A stretch of DNA of 64,000 nucleotides from Elusimicrobiota bacterium (GTDB taxonomy: Bacteria; Elusimicrobiota; Elusimicrobia; 2-02-FULL-39-32), in assembly GCA_021730935.1 (NCBI GenBank), contig JAKFYJ010000015.1, positions 55,098-119,097 on the forward strand, in the 5' to 3' direction. Position numbers and translations under genes: made by a program. This document shows, piece by piece, positions 26,401 through 35,155 of the stretch. Within the stretch, counting starts at the first letter, position 1. Each line of letters opens with the position of its first letter. Under the pieces are notes generated by a model. It saw only the letters and a list, made by a program, of their open reading frames with translations, had not been told where the DNA came from and made no database searches.

Positions 26401-27673
26401 ACTCCGCCAAAAACTCGGCCAGGTGCAGGACCCGGACTTTCTCTCCCCACACATTCTTCCTTAAACCATAACCCACATGCAGCAGGCAAGACGACGCCTG
26501 GGTCACCACGATCTCCGCGCCTGACTTTTTTATGTTATCCATCTTGCGCTCCAAAACATCGTCCGCAAGGTCCGGATGTTTGAGCGAATAAGTCCCGGCG
26601 CCGCCGCAGCACCAGTTCGCCTCTTCCAATTCAACATATTCAATCCCAGGAATTTTTTTAAGGATCTCTCTCGGAGAAGAAGTTGAGCCCTGACCGTTGC
26701 CCATCTGGCACGGATCGTGATAGGTGACTTTAATTGGGGACAGCGCCCTATTTTCTGAAAGAATAGGGCGCTGTCCCCAATTCATTACATCCGTGACCAA
26801 ATGTTCCGAAAGATTTTTTATTCTGGAAGCGAAGGTGACCGCCTCAGGATGGTCGGGCAGAAGCGTCGGATAGGCTTTCATAAATCCCGCGCAGGAATCG
26901 TCGTTCACCAATATCGTTTCCGCGCCGGAAAATTGTTTTATGTTTTTGAGAGCAAGTTCCCGGGCCGTGTTCATGTCGCCCGCGCTCTGGGGAATGAGGC
27001 CGCAGCAGGAATGACTGCCGCATTTGACGGAGGCGCCGGACTTTTCCGCGGCGTCCACACAGCCCTGGTCGGATTTGGGATAAAGATATTTTATTCCGCA
27101 GGCGGAAAAATATGAAACAGATTTCCCGCCCTGATTGGATGACGGAGCGGTTGATCCGAAACATAACGGCGCTTTTTCCACCAGTTCTTCCGCGGCCGCC
27201 ATTTCCCTGCTCATGAGTTTCAATAAACCGATTTTTCTCAATAGCCTCGGGATATAAGTCCTCTGAAGAGCGAAGGCCGGCCACAAAACTGCTGAAAGAA
27301 ATTTTCGCTGAAACAGAAGAAGCCGAAAAACAGCCCTCATCATTTTCGCGCTCGAAGGAGATTGGGCGATCTGCCGGGCGGTTCCCATGAGGCGGCCCAC
27401 GGGGACCTCGGAATAGCAGACATTGGTGCAGGCGTGGCAAGTGAGGCAGGTGGAAAAAATGTCCATCGCGCTCGCGGGATTTTTAAGTTTGCCTTCGAGT
27501 ATGTTGCGGAACGCCTGAGCCCGGCCTCGGGGAGACAGAGTTTCCTTGCCGGAAACCATATAGGTCGGGCAAACGGTTTCGCAGAACCCGCATCGGTTGC
27601 ACTGGACAGCCGCGTCGTATTCTTTTTGTAGCGCGGAATATTGCGGCAAAATAAACGATTTTTTTTCGCTCAT
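26363..27673 (-). CDS. glcF: Glycolate oxidase iron-sulfur subunit GlcF
   Basis: Electron-transfer subunit of glycolate/D-lactate oxidase. Two 4Fe-4S clusters are bound by CNRCGFCETVCP and CLTCHACTNVC near the N-terminus, and two CCG domains follow (CGLIPQS region; WCCGGAGTY). Length 436 residues is near normal. Residues between LVTDVMN and KVTYHDPC are an unusual insertion encoded by a 51-bp perfect inverted repeat (26732-26782). The gene is 1 bp from the GlcDE fusion gene on the same strand and completes the enzyme. Confidence 0.92.
   Translation of the reverse strand: MSEKKSFILPQYSALQKEYDAAVQCNRCGFCETVCPTYMVSGKETLSPRGRAQAFRNILEGKLKNPASAMDIFSTCLTCHACTNVCYSEVPVGRLMGTARQIAQSPSSAKMMRAVFRLLLFQRKFLSAVLWPAFALQRTYIPRLLRKIGLLKLMSREMAAAEELVEKAPLCFGSTAPSSNQGGKSVSYFSACGIKYLYPKSDQGCVDAAEKSGASVKCGSHSCCGLIPQSAGDMNTARELALKNIKQFSGAETILVNDDSCAGFMKAYPTLLPDHPEAVTFASRIKNLSEHLVTDVMNWGQRPILSENRALSPIKVTYHDPCQMGNGQGSTSSPREILKKIPGIEYVELEEANWCCGGAGTYSLKHPDLADDVLERKMDNIKKSGAEIVVTQASSCLLHVGYGLRKNVWGEKVRVLHLAEFLAEFSPASRSRPDEP
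26732..26782. repeat. REP-like perfect 21-bp inverted repeat inside glcF
   Basis: Left arm 26732-26752 (AATTGGGGACAGCG...) and right arm 26762-26782 are perfect complements around a 9-nt loop. It keeps the glcF frame and encodes about 17 residues (WGQRPILSENRALSP). The GGGGACAGCGCCC core resembles REP elements mobilised by Y1-type transposases in other bacteria. Confidence 0.8.
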
Positions 27674-27674
27674 G

Positions 27675-29579
27675 TTATATTAACGCGGGAAATACATTTT
27701 GGGGGTCCAGCCCGGCTTTAATTTTATCCATGACTTTTCTCGCGGACCCGTCCGGCTTGGCAGACAGATTCTTGCGGGCGGCGGATTTGGCGACAACGGG
27801 ATATCTCGTCGGATAAGTTTTCAGGGTCACGGTTCGGATGAGGCCCAAAGAGCCTTGAGACCCGAGCATCAGCTTGGCGAAATCATAACCCGCGACATTT
27901 TTAACCACCTTGCCGCCGAAATGGCCTTCTGTCCCGTCCGCGAAAACGACGTTCATTCCCAGGATTTGATCGCGGAGGCGAGGAGTTTGCGGAGCGTTCG
28001 CATAAATCATTTCCGCCAAAGATCCTTCGCCGAGGAGGAGAACTTTCTGATCTGAGGCCCCGAGTGTTTTTTGCAGTTCTTCCACGGACGCTCCCGCTTC
28101 CACCGTCACAGTGAAATTTTCCTTGTCGTGATCAAGCACTCTTGCGCCCAATTTTTCCTTGAGGAGTTCCGGACGGCTTTCCGGCGACTGATCGACGCTC
28201 GGAATGAGTTTGTCGGGATTGGCAAGGGTGAGAGGATCGAATATATTTTTGAGTTTTTTGAACTGGTGGAGGGTCCCGGGATTGAAAAGCCAGCGCATGG
28301 CTTCGCGCTTGTCGGTCCCGATGCCGTGCTCTCCAGAGATGGATCCGCCCAGATCCACGCAGGCTTTGAGCATGGCGAGACCGGCCTCTTTCACGATCTT
28401 GGTCTGAACGGGATCCCGCTCATCGAAGAGAAGTTGGGGATGCATGTTTCCGTCACCCGCATGAGCGACGAAAGAAAAATTGACGCCGCGCTCCTCGGAA
28501 ATCTGCCTCATCTTGCGATAGGCCTCCGGCAACCTATTCCTCGGAACCACGCCGTCTTCCACCAGGACATTGGGAGAAATCCTGGCCAGGGACGGATAGG
28601 TCCCGCGGCGGCCTTCCCAAAGTTTTTCCCGCTCAGCCGCATTTTTCGCGAGACGAAATTCCATGGAATGATTTTTTGCGCAGGTTTGCTCGATCAACTT
28701 CACCTGGTCCATCACAGGCTGTTCGCCGTCCACTTCGATCAGCAATATGGCTCCGGCGTCCGTGGGATATCCCGCGTGGATGAATCCTTCGATGGCGCGC
28801 ACTGTGACCTGATCAATCGCTTCGAGAGAGGCGGGCAATATGCCCTGCGAAATGATGTCGGTCACCGCCTGCATGGCGTCGTCCAGCGAGGGAAACGCGA
28901 CGAGCATGGTTTCAACATGAGCCGGAATCGGGGTGAGGCTGAGAGTGGCTTCGGTCACGATGCCCAGAGTCCCTTCGGAACCCACCATCAGGCCCGTGAG
29001 ATCATAGCCCGGATCGTCCAGACTGAAACGCGCGATTTCTCCTCCCGGCAAAACAGCTTCGAGCGAGAGGATATGCTGGGAAGTGACGCCATATTTCAGA
29101 CAGTGCGGCCCGCCCGCGTTCGTCCCGATGTTGCCGCCGATGGTGCAGGCCTTCTGGCTTGACGGGTCCGGCGCATATTGGAGACCATAAGGCGCGAGCT
29201 TTTTCTTCAGGAATAAATTCGGCAATCCCGGCTGGACGACAGCGGTCCGATTTTCGGGATCGATGGAAAGAATTTGGTTCATCTTGGTGGGAGCGATGAC
29301 AACGGCTCCCTGAAGGGGAATGGTGGCTCCGCAGAGGTTTGTGCCGGCCCCGCGCACAACATAGGGAATTTTATTTTTGTGGCAGGCAGTCACGATCTGG
29401 GAAATTTGCTGGGTGCTCCTCGGGAACACGGCCGCCCGCGGCATGGCGCGATCGATCGCGCTGTCATAAGAATAAAGCTGAAGGTCCTGCTCTTCGGTGA
29501 GGACATCGTCAACGCCCACGATGCCGCGCAAAATTTTGATGAATCCGGACGGAAGCTCCGCGATCTTCGCCTCAATCAT
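27675..29579 (-). CDS. Glycolate oxidase GlcD fused to a shortened GlcE
   Basis: FAD-dependent 2-hydroxyacid dehydrogenase of 634 residues. Residues about 1-470 are a full GlcD: FAD-binding PCMH region with VVRGAGTNLCGATIPLQG and GGNIGTNAGGPHCLKYGVT, then the cap with FVAHAGDGNMHP and SGEHGIG. Residues about 480-634 match GlcE pieces: FTVTVEAGASVEELQ, GGKVVKNVAGYDFAKLMLGS and a short C-terminus LDPQNVFPAL, with the middle of GlcE missing. With glcF downstream this gives a two-gene instead of three-gene glycolate or lactate oxidase. Part of the parA-to-glcF minus operon. Confidence 0.9.
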   Translation of the reverse strand: MIEAKIAELPSGFIKILRGIVGVDDVLTEEQDLQLYSYDSAIDRAMPRAAVFPRSTQQISQIVTACHKNKIPYVVRGAGTNLCGATIPLQGAVVIAPTKMNQILSIDPENRTAVVQPGLPNLFLKKKLAPYGLQYAPDPSSQKACTIGGNIGTNAGGPHCLKYGVTSQHILSLEAVLPGGEIARFSLDDPGYDLTGLMVGSEGTLGIVTEATLSLTPIPAHVETMLVAFPSLDDAMQAVTDIISQGILPASLEAIDQVTVRAIEGFIHAGYPTDAGAILLIEVDGEQPVMDQVKLIEQTCAKNHSMEFRLAKNAAEREKLWEGRRGTYPSLARISPNVLVEDGVVPRNRLPEAYRKMRQISEERGVNFSFVAHAGDGNMHPQLLFDERDPVQTKIVKEAGLAMLKACVDLGGSISGEHGIGTDKREAMRWLFNPGTLHQFKKLKNIFDPLTLANPDKLIPSVDQSPESRPELLKEKLGARVLDHDKENFTVTVEAGASVEELQKTLGASDQKVLLLGEGSLAEMIYANAPQTPRLRDQILGMNVVFADGTEGHFGGKVVKNVAGYDFAKLMLGSQGSLGLIRTVTLKTYPTRYPVVAKSAARKNLSAKPDGSARKVMDKIKAGLDPQNVFPALI

Positions 29580-29583
29580 CAGG

Positions 29584-30408
29584 TTATTTTAGGAGAGAAG
29601 CTTTGACAGATTGTTGAAACCGGTCTTTCACCCGCGTCCCGCCCATCGGGATGAAATGAAGTTTTTCCTCTGCCGCTTTCAGGCGGTCTTCCGGTTTGGG
29701 ATGGGTGCTGAGCAAAAATTTAAGATCATGATCCAGACCTTGCGGCGTGGAGGCGCGGGATTTGAGCATCTCCAAAACTTCCCTGAAAGCCGAAGCGTCA
29801 TATCCCGCCTGCGAGGCCAGCTCGATCCCGAGCCGGTCCGATTCCAGTTCGTCTTCCCGCGACAGTCCTTTCCAGACCATTTTTATGGCCACATCCGTCA
29901 CCTGTTTCATCCACATGTTTTTCTCCGCGCTCGCTTTGGCATAGGCCGGAATGGCCGCGTCCACCATGCGGGATTTTTGAATTTCCTTGATGACGTGCCT
30001 TTGAGACACATGGGCGATTTCGTGGCCCAGAACGCAGGCAAGTTGGGATTCGTCTTTGAGCTGGCTCAGGAGGCCTTTGGTGATGAAAATATATCCTCCG
30101 GGCGCGGCAAAAGCGTTGATGATGTCTGAATTCAGGACCGCAAAACGATAAGGAACATCCTGTTTGGGAGATTGCTGAGCGACGGTGAGCCCCGTCAGGT
30201 TCACATATTCCGTCAGGGATTCGTTTTCATAGATCCCGAACTGGGCAATCACATTTGCCGCGACATCCCGCCCGATCGCCATCTCTTCCTCGACGGAAAT
30301 GGGGGCCGCCGCTTTCGCCATGCCCTTTGAGAGCGCGTTCAAATCAATCGCAGAAGCCTGTTTCAAACACAGGGAGATCATCATGCCCGCAAGAATATAA
30401 ATTTTCAT
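29584..30408 (-). CDS. M48-family periplasmic metalloprotease
   Basis: Exported zinc protease of 274 residues related to BepA/LoiP. The signal peptide (about 1-20) is followed by the M48 core; the zinc motif is HEIAH (His129, Glu130, His133) in VLGHEIAHVSQRH, and the third ligand is expected at ELESDRLG. Such enzymes remove misfolded outer-membrane proteins. Its ATG overlaps the previous small gene by 4 bp; the GlcDE gene follows after 4 bp. Confidence 0.92.
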   Translation of the reverse strand: MKIYILAGMMISLCLKQASAIDLNALSKGMAKAAAPISVEEEMAIGRDVAANVIAQFGIYENESLTEYVNLTGLTVAQQSPKQDVPYRFAVLNSDIINAFAAPGGYIFITKGLLSQLKDESQLACVLGHEIAHVSQRHVIKEIQKSRMVDAAIPAYAKASAEKNMWMKQVTDVAIKMVWKGLSREDELESDRLGIELASQAGYDASAFREVLEMLKSRASTPQGLDHDLKFLLSTHPKPEDRLKAAEEKLHFIPMGGTRVKDRFQQSVKASLLK

Positions 30409-30680
30409 TTTCTTCTCAGCATGCCCTGTTCTATAAATTTGTCGAGCTTCTCTTTGGGGATGGCGCGCTTCTCCATTTTCTCCACGCCTTCGGGGTTCCG
30501 CGCTTCGGGATCGACATCGTTCAGCTCTTCCACTCCGCGAACCGCCGCAACCGTGGTCTGTCTGGAAGTCACGCGCCGGGTCTTGTGGGCTTCGTTGCTC
30601 TTTTTGATCCAGTCCTGAAAACTGACAGCGTGCGCGGGAACGGAAAAACTTGTGACGAACAAAAGGACGAGCAGGATCAT
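30405..30680 (-). CDS. Small exported protein of unknown function
   Basis: I do not recognise it. The 91-residue product has a signal peptide (MILLVLLFVTSFSVPAHA) and a charged mature part with no Cys and a basic C-terminus. It overlaps both neighbours by 4 bp (30677-30680 and 30405-30408), so it is a regular member of the operon and is probably made in step with the M48 protease. Confidence 0.65.
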   Translation of the reverse strand: MILLVLLFVTSFSVPAHAVSFQDWIKKSNEAHKTRRVTSRQTTVAAVRGVEELNDVDPEARNPEGVEKMEKRAIPKEKLDKFIEQGMLRRK

Positions 30681-31717
30681 GGTTTTGACTCCGAGTTTTC
30701 CAACAGACTGCGGGGCTCGCTCGTCCCTGAATTTGCGTATCCGTCCAGAGCGGAGATCCTCACCCAGATTTTGCCGTCGGATCCGATGGAAATATTGTCC
30801 ATGGGAATCGTGAAAATATAGGGCGCTCCATAAACAATGCGGCCGACCCTCATCCAGTCTTTTTTGTTTATGGATATTTCCGCCCAGGCGCGTTCAATGT
30901 CCTGGCCTTTGACGGAAGCTGTCAGGATGCGGGGCGCAGGGCTTTTGCCTCTGGCTTTGCCGTATTCGATGTTTTGGACCGTGACGGTGGGACTGTCGGG
31001 AGCGTGGTCGGTTGCGGGAACAAGTTTCAACGCGATGGCAGGCTCAAAAATTGTGACGGGGGTTGCGATGGCTTTTTCTATGGTGGACGGGGGCGCTCCT
31101 TTGACATCGTCGCTGTGCCAGGTGTCAATGTCCCGGCTGCCGTATCCCGCGGCCAAAATGGGGGAACTTGAAACGCTGTTCATGTCTTTGGTGGGAGACC
31201 ATATCGCGATGAAATGATCTTTGCCGGGCTGGATGAGTTTGATTGGAATTTCCGTCCAGAACCAGCGCGATTCGCCCACTCTTTCAACGGCGCTGTCAAA
31301 ATCGGGTTCCAGCGGAATGTCCTGCGTCGTTGTGAGCCTGAACGATTGGGACTTGTTCCAGGTTGGAGTGGATGAAACGCCCATGAAGATTTCTCCGTCA
31401 TAAGATTTCTTGTCCCAGGGGGGCCTGCCTGAAGCGACAAAACTTTTCATGCGTCCGAGTTTCGCTCCCACAAACGCTTTTTGATATTTGCCTTCGGGGA
31501 CGGAGAGTTTCTGGATCCAGCAAGTGTTGTAACCCACATACCAGTTGCCGTCCCATCCGCCGTTGGCGAAAAGCTCATAGTCATGGGGATTGGAAAGATC
31601 GGAAATGAAGAGAGGTTTCTCGGCCGACAACGGCACGGCGAGAAAAAACAAAGCGAAAACTGTGAGGCAGAGTTTTTTATTTACGGTTAAGAATCTCAAC
31701 AAGCCGTTCCAAGTCAT
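30677..31717 (-). CDS. Exported protein of unknown function
   Basis: No family recognised. The 346-residue protein has a signal peptide (about 12-33, LCLTVFALFFLAVPLSA) preceded by a longer than usual N-region, then a mostly beta sequence. Residues about 100-170 (FRLTTTQDIPLEPDF, RWFWTEIPIKL) resemble a carbohydrate-binding or DOMON-like sandwich, and about 255-330 an Ig/FN3-like module, but these are guesses. The ATG overlaps parB by 41 bp; no alternative start codon lies closer to the signal peptide. Confidence 0.6.
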   Translation of the reverse strand: MTWNGLLRFLTVNKKLCLTVFALFFLAVPLSAEKPLFISDLSNPHDYELFANGGWDGNWYVGYNTCWIQKLSVPEGKYQKAFVGAKLGRMKSFVASGRPPWDKKSYDGEIFMGVSSTPTWNKSQSFRLTTTQDIPLEPDFDSAVERVGESRWFWTEIPIKLIQPGKDHFIAIWSPTKDMNSVSSSPILAAGYGSRDIDTWHSDDVKGAPPSTIEKAIATPVTIFEPAIALKLVPATDHAPDSPTVTVQNIEYGKARGKSPAPRILTASVKGQDIERAWAEISINKKDWMRVGRIVYGAPYIFTIPMDNISIGSDGKIWVRISALDGYANSGTSEPRSLLENSESKP

Positions 31718-32582
31718 TGAGAGAAAAATATGAAATCTTGAGCTGTCCCTTGATTTCGGCGCCTTTGCCGCGCGAAGTGATTTCCACTCTCGTTCCGAGG
31801 GTGCGCTGAAGATCGTCTTCGAGCTGGCGGACTTCAGGATCTTTGCGGAGAGCGACAGAGACTTGCCCGCTGTCGAGCGCGCCTTTCCAATCAGAAACGA
31901 TTTTCTCGACGTCCCGCACCGTGAGCTTTTCCGTCAACACTTTTTCAGCCACTTCCCCCTGCACTTGCAGGTCCCCGATGGAGACGAGGTTCCGGGCATG
32001 CCCGGCAGAGATGGTGCCTTCGATGACGGCGTCCTGGATGTTCTGAGGGAGGTTGAGCAACCGAAGCGTGTTGGCGATCACGACGCGGCCTTTGCCGATC
32101 ATGCGCGCCAGATCTTCCTGCGTGAGGCTGAACTCTTCCATCAGGCGTTTATAAGCCTTGGCTTCTTCGATGGCGTTCAGATCTTCGCGCTGGATGTTTT
32201 CAATCAAGGCGATGACGAACTGTTCCTGATCCGTCACGTCCCGGACGACGATGGGAACTTCCTTGAGTCCCGCGAGTTTGGCCGCGCGCAGACGGCGTTC
32301 GCCCGCGATCAGCTCAAACTGTCCGTCGTGGAGTGTGACGATGATGGGCTGGATGATGCCCTGGGCCTTGATGGATTCGGCGAGCTCGGCGATGTTGTCG
32401 TCTTTAAATTGGGTGCGGGGCTGAAACCGGCTGGGAATGATCTTGTCGATCGCGGCTTTTCGGGTTTCTGCGGGCGAGACGGGAGCTGTGGCAACAGCGG
32501 GCTGAGGAGGTTCGGCGTCCGGCCGGACATGGGACGGGATCAGAGATTCCAGTCCGCGGCCCAGACCTCTTTCTTTAGGCAC
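31677..32582 (-). CDS. parB: Chromosome-partitioning protein ParB
   Basis: CTP-dependent DNA clamp that loads at parS sites. The protein begins PKERGLGRGLESLIPS, the standard ParB N-terminus, then has the nuclease/CTPase-like region GERRLRAAKLAG and ENIQREDLNAIEEAKAY, and a helix-turn-helix with LTQEDLARMIGKGRVVIANT. The real start is GTG 32582, overlapping parA by 8 bp; the longer in-frame ATG reading is an antisense-like extension through the parA end. No consensus parS (TGTTTCACGTGAAACA) is visible in the window. Confidence 0.95.
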   Translation of the reverse strand: MPKERGLGRGLESLIPSHVRPDAEPPQPAVATAPVSPAETRKAAIDKIIPSRFQPRTQFKDDNIAELAESIKAQGIIQPIIVTLHDGQFELIAGERRLRAAKLAGLKEVPIVVRDVTDQEQFVIALIENIQREDLNAIEEAKAYKRLMEEFSLTQEDLARMIGKGRVVIANTLRLLNLPQNIQDAVIEGTISAGHARNLVSIGDLQVQGEVAEKVLTEKLTVRDVEKIVSDWKGALDSGQVSVALRKDPEVRQLEDDLQRTLGTRVEITSRGKGAEIKGQLKISYFSLNDLERLVEILNRK

Positions 32583-33468
32583 TGACGGGGGCCTCTTGGG
32601 CGGAAGGTTCAGATTCAGAATCCAGAGGCGCGTCAGGATCAGAGCCGGCCTGAGGAACAGGAGAGGCAACGGTGCCTTCAACCGGCGGCTTTTCCTCAAA
32701 AATCTGCCCGTTCCTGCCTAAAAATTCGCGAGCGAACTGCAAATAAGACTGAGCTCCCTTGGACGAGAAATCATATTTCAGCACGGGCTTTCCAAAACCC
32801 GGAGATTCCGCGAGGCGGACATTTCTGGGGATCATGGTCTGATAAACTTTGTCTTTAAACACCTTTCTGACTTCCGTGATCACATCGTTGGCAAGCTTGA
32901 TGCGGGAATCATACATCGTGAGAAGCACGCCCTCAATTTCCAACGCGGGATTAAAAGATTGCTTGACTCTAAAAATGGTTTCCACGAGCTGGGAAAGTCC
33001 TTCCATCGCATAATATTCGCACTGGATCGGGATCAAAACGGTGTTCGAGGCGCACAAGGCGTTCAGAGTGATGAGCCCAAGGGAAGGCGGGCAATCCAAC
33101 AGGATATACTGATATTCATTTGAAATCTTTTCGATATGATTTTTCAGGATTTGTTCGCGGCCCTGCATGTTCACGAGCTCGATTTCGGCTCCCGTGAGAT
33201 CAATGGTGCTGGCCACGAGTTCCAGCCACTCAACGGAAGTGGGCCGGATCATCTGGGCGATGGATTTCCCGTCCACCAGGACATCATAAATCCCCGCGTC
33301 CACCTTGCGTTTGTCCACGCCGAGGCCGGAAGTCGCATTGGCCTGGGGGTCCAGGTCAATCAAAAGGACCTTCTGGCCGTAATGCGCGAGGCTCGCGGCG
33401 AGGTTGATGGAAGTCGTGGTTTTTCCCACGCCCCCTTTTTGGTTGGCGACAGCGATGACTTTGGCCAT
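32575..33468 (-). CDS. parA: Chromosome-partitioning ATPase ParA
   Basis: Deviant Walker ATPase that moves ParB-DNA complexes. It opens MAKVIAVANQKGGVGKTTTS, with the deviant P-loop, then has the switch region LLIDLDPQANAT and YILLDCPPSLGLIT. The C-terminus is a Pro/Glu-rich tail. I choose ATG 33468; an ATG four codons earlier (33480) sits directly after an AT-rich TAAAAT box and is less likely. Divergent from gltX; first gene of the long minus operon ending at glcF. Confidence 0.95.
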   Translation of the reverse strand: MAKVIAVANQKGGVGKTTTSINLAASLAHYGQKVLLIDLDPQANATSGLGVDKRKVDAGIYDVLVDGKSIAQMIRPTSVEWLELVASTIDLTGAEIELVNMQGREQILKNHIEKISNEYQYILLDCPPSLGLITLNALCASNTVLIPIQCEYYAMEGLSQLVETIFRVKQSFNPALEIEGVLLTMYDSRIKLANDVITEVRKVFKDKVYQTMIPRNVRLAESPGFGKPVLKYDFSSKGAQSYLQFAREFLGRNGQIFEEKPPVEGTVASPVPQAGSDPDAPLDSESEPSAQEAPVSA

Positions 33469-33517
33469 TGGATGGTTCATATTTTACCATACTTTAAGGG
33501 GGATTAAAACAACCGCC

Positions 33518-33546
33518 TTGCCCGCCGACGGAGCATATGATAGAAT
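33518..33546 (+). promoter_or_regulatory. gltX promoter, leaderless arrangement
   Basis: -35 TTGCCC (33518-33523), 17-bp spacer, -10 TAGAAT (33541-33546), then 7 nt to ATG 33554. No Shine-Dalgarno is present. Confidence 0.5.
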
Positions 33547-33553
33547 AATCCGA

Positions 33554-35053
33554 ATGTCCAAAATTCGCGTCCGTTTTGCCCCTTCTCCCACAGGGTTCCT
33601 CCACATCGGAGGCGCCCGCACAGCCCTTTTCAATTGGCTTTTTGCCCGCAACAAGGGCGGCACATTCATCTTGAGAATTGAGGACACAGACGAAGTGCGT
33701 TCTTCCGACGAATCCGTGGGCGCCATCCTGCGCGGACTCTCATGGCTGGGCCTCACCTGGGACGAAGGCCCGTTGGCTGATGAGCCGACAAAGTCAAAAG
33801 GCGATTTTCCCCCTTATTTCCAGATGCAGAGACTGAACCTCTATAAACAATACGCCGACCAGCTTCTCAAAGACGGAAAAGCATATCATTGTTATTGTTC
33901 TCCGGAAGAACTGGAAGCCATGCGGACTCGCGCCATGCTCGCCAAGCGCCCGCCCAAATATGACGGCCGGTGCCGGAGCCTCTTGGACGCGCAAAAGAGA
34001 GAGCATGAAGCGCGGGGCAAAAAGCCCGTGGTGCGGTTCAAGACGCCTTTTGACGGCGTCACCCAATTTGACGACATCGTGCGCGGCCACGTCAGTTTCG
34101 AAAATTCTCTGCTCGATGATTTTGTCCTCTTGAAAGCGTCTGGAATCCCGACCTATCAGTTCGCCGTCGTCGTGGACGATTATCTCATGCAGGTGTCCCA
34201 TGTCATCCGGGGCGACGATCACCTCTCCAACACACCGAGACAGGTTTTGATCATGGAAGGATTGGGCTGGGGCGATTTCGCCAAAAATTTAAAGTTCGCG
34301 CATCTCTCAATGATCCTGGGCCCGGACGGATCCCGCCTTTCCAAACGCCACGGCGCCACTTCCGTGGAGGAATATGACAAGCAGGGTTATTTGCCCGAAG
34401 CGATGATCAATTATCTTGCGCTTTTGGGCTGGTCCACCGAAGACAGCCAACAGCTTTTCAAGCCGGAAGAGATGATCCAAAAATTTGAGCTGGAACGGTG
34501 CGGAAAAAGCGCCGCGATTTTTGACCCGCAGAAACTGCTGTGGATGAACGGCGAATATATCCGGGCCTTGAGCAAAACCGAGCTCGCCAAGAGAGCTCTC
34601 CCTTTTTTAAAAGAAGCAAACTTGATAAAATCTGATCAGCTCTCTGAGGCCGAATTCAAGTTTATGGAGTCCTGCGTTTCCCTTGAGCAGGAGAAGATCA
34701 AGCTCATGACGGACATCCCGCACTTGGTGGATTTCCTGATCCAGGACGATTTTCAATATGACGAGAAAGCCGTGGAGAAGGTGTTGAAAGCCCCCGGGAC
34801 CATCGGGCTCCTGAACGAAATCGAAGCGCGGTTCAAAGCTCTCCCGGAATTCACCGCCGCGTCCACCGAAAAGTTCTGCCGCGATTTCGCGACGGAGAAA
34901 GGCATCAAGACCGGCGCCGTGTTTCATCCGGTGCGGGTGGCCACCTCCGGAAGGACGCAAGGCCCCAGCCTGTTCCACTATTTGGAAGTTTTAGGCAAAG
35001 ACAAGAGCATCGCGCGGATCCAGAAGACTTGTTCGCAGTTCGGGATCCATTAA
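33554..35053 (+). CDS. gltX: Glutamate-tRNA ligase
   Basis: Class I aminoacyl-tRNA synthetase of 499 residues, normal for GltX. The HIGH motif reads HIGG in SPTGFLHIGGARTALFNW and the KMSKS motif reads LSKRHGATS. The C-terminal anticodon-binding domain ends in a Lys/Ile-rich tail. In bacteria lacking GlnRS this enzyme also mischarges tRNA-Gln for GatCAB; here a tRNA-Gln gene lies 22 bp downstream and may share its transcript. Start by the SPTG-proximal Met; the longer upstream reading overlaps parA. Confidence 0.97.
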   Translation: MSKIRVRFAPSPTGFLHIGGARTALFNWLFARNKGGTFILRIEDTDEVRSSDESVGAILRGLSWLGLTWDEGPLADEPTKSKGDFPPYFQMQRLNLYKQYADQLLKDGKAYHCYCSPEELEAMRTRAMLAKRPPKYDGRCRSLLDAQKREHEARGKKPVVRFKTPFDGVTQFDDIVRGHVSFENSLLDDFVLLKASGIPTYQFAVVVDDYLMQVSHVIRGDDHLSNTPRQVLIMEGLGWGDFAKNLKFAHLSMILGPDGSRLSKRHGATSVEEYDKQGYLPEAMINYLALLGWSTEDSQQLFKPEEMIQKFELERCGKSAAIFDPQKLLWMNGEYIRALSKTELAKRALPFLKEANLIKSDQLSEAEFKFMESCVSLEQEKIKLMTDIPHLVDFLIQDDFQYDEKAVEKVLKAPGTIGLLNEIEARFKALPEFTAASTEKFCRDFATEKGIKTGAVFHPVRVATSGRTQGPSLFHYLEVLGKDKSIARIQKTCSQFGIH

Positions 35054-35075
35054 TTTCAAGCCGTTTCAAATTTAT

Positions 35076-35150
35076 TGCCCTGTGGTGTAATGGTAACACG
35101 CCTGCCTCTGGAGCAGGATACTCTAGGTTCGAGTCCTAGCGGGGCAGCCA
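35076..35150 (+). tRNA. tRNA-Gln (anticodon CUG), CCA encoded
   Basis: Complete cloverleaf: acceptor TGCCCTG/CGGGGCA (one T-G pair), anticodon stem CCTGC/GCAGG with loop CTCTGGA, T-arm around GGTTCGAGTCC, and encoded CCA at 35148-35150. Its 3' part (from 35123) is also the 3' end of the recombinase gene on the other strand, so this is the likely integration site of the element. Confidence 0.95.
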
Positions 35151-35155
35151 TGTTT
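35123..35155. other. Probable left attachment-site region (tRNA-Gln 3' end)
   Basis: Junction between the GC-rich host DNA and the element. The recombinase frame passes from element DNA into the tRNA T-arm and acceptor, so the crossover should lie within or next to this stretch. No second copy of this tRNA end is visible before 64,000. Confidence 0.5.

Noticed and set aside
31677..32699. Longer parB reading starting MRKSRRLKAP
   Set aside because: It runs 117 bp into parA in another frame with no conservation-like sequence; GTG 32582 gives the standard ParB N-terminus.
31677..33480. Expected parS site near parA-parB
   Set aside because: No TGTTTCACGTGAAACA or close variant seen in the window.
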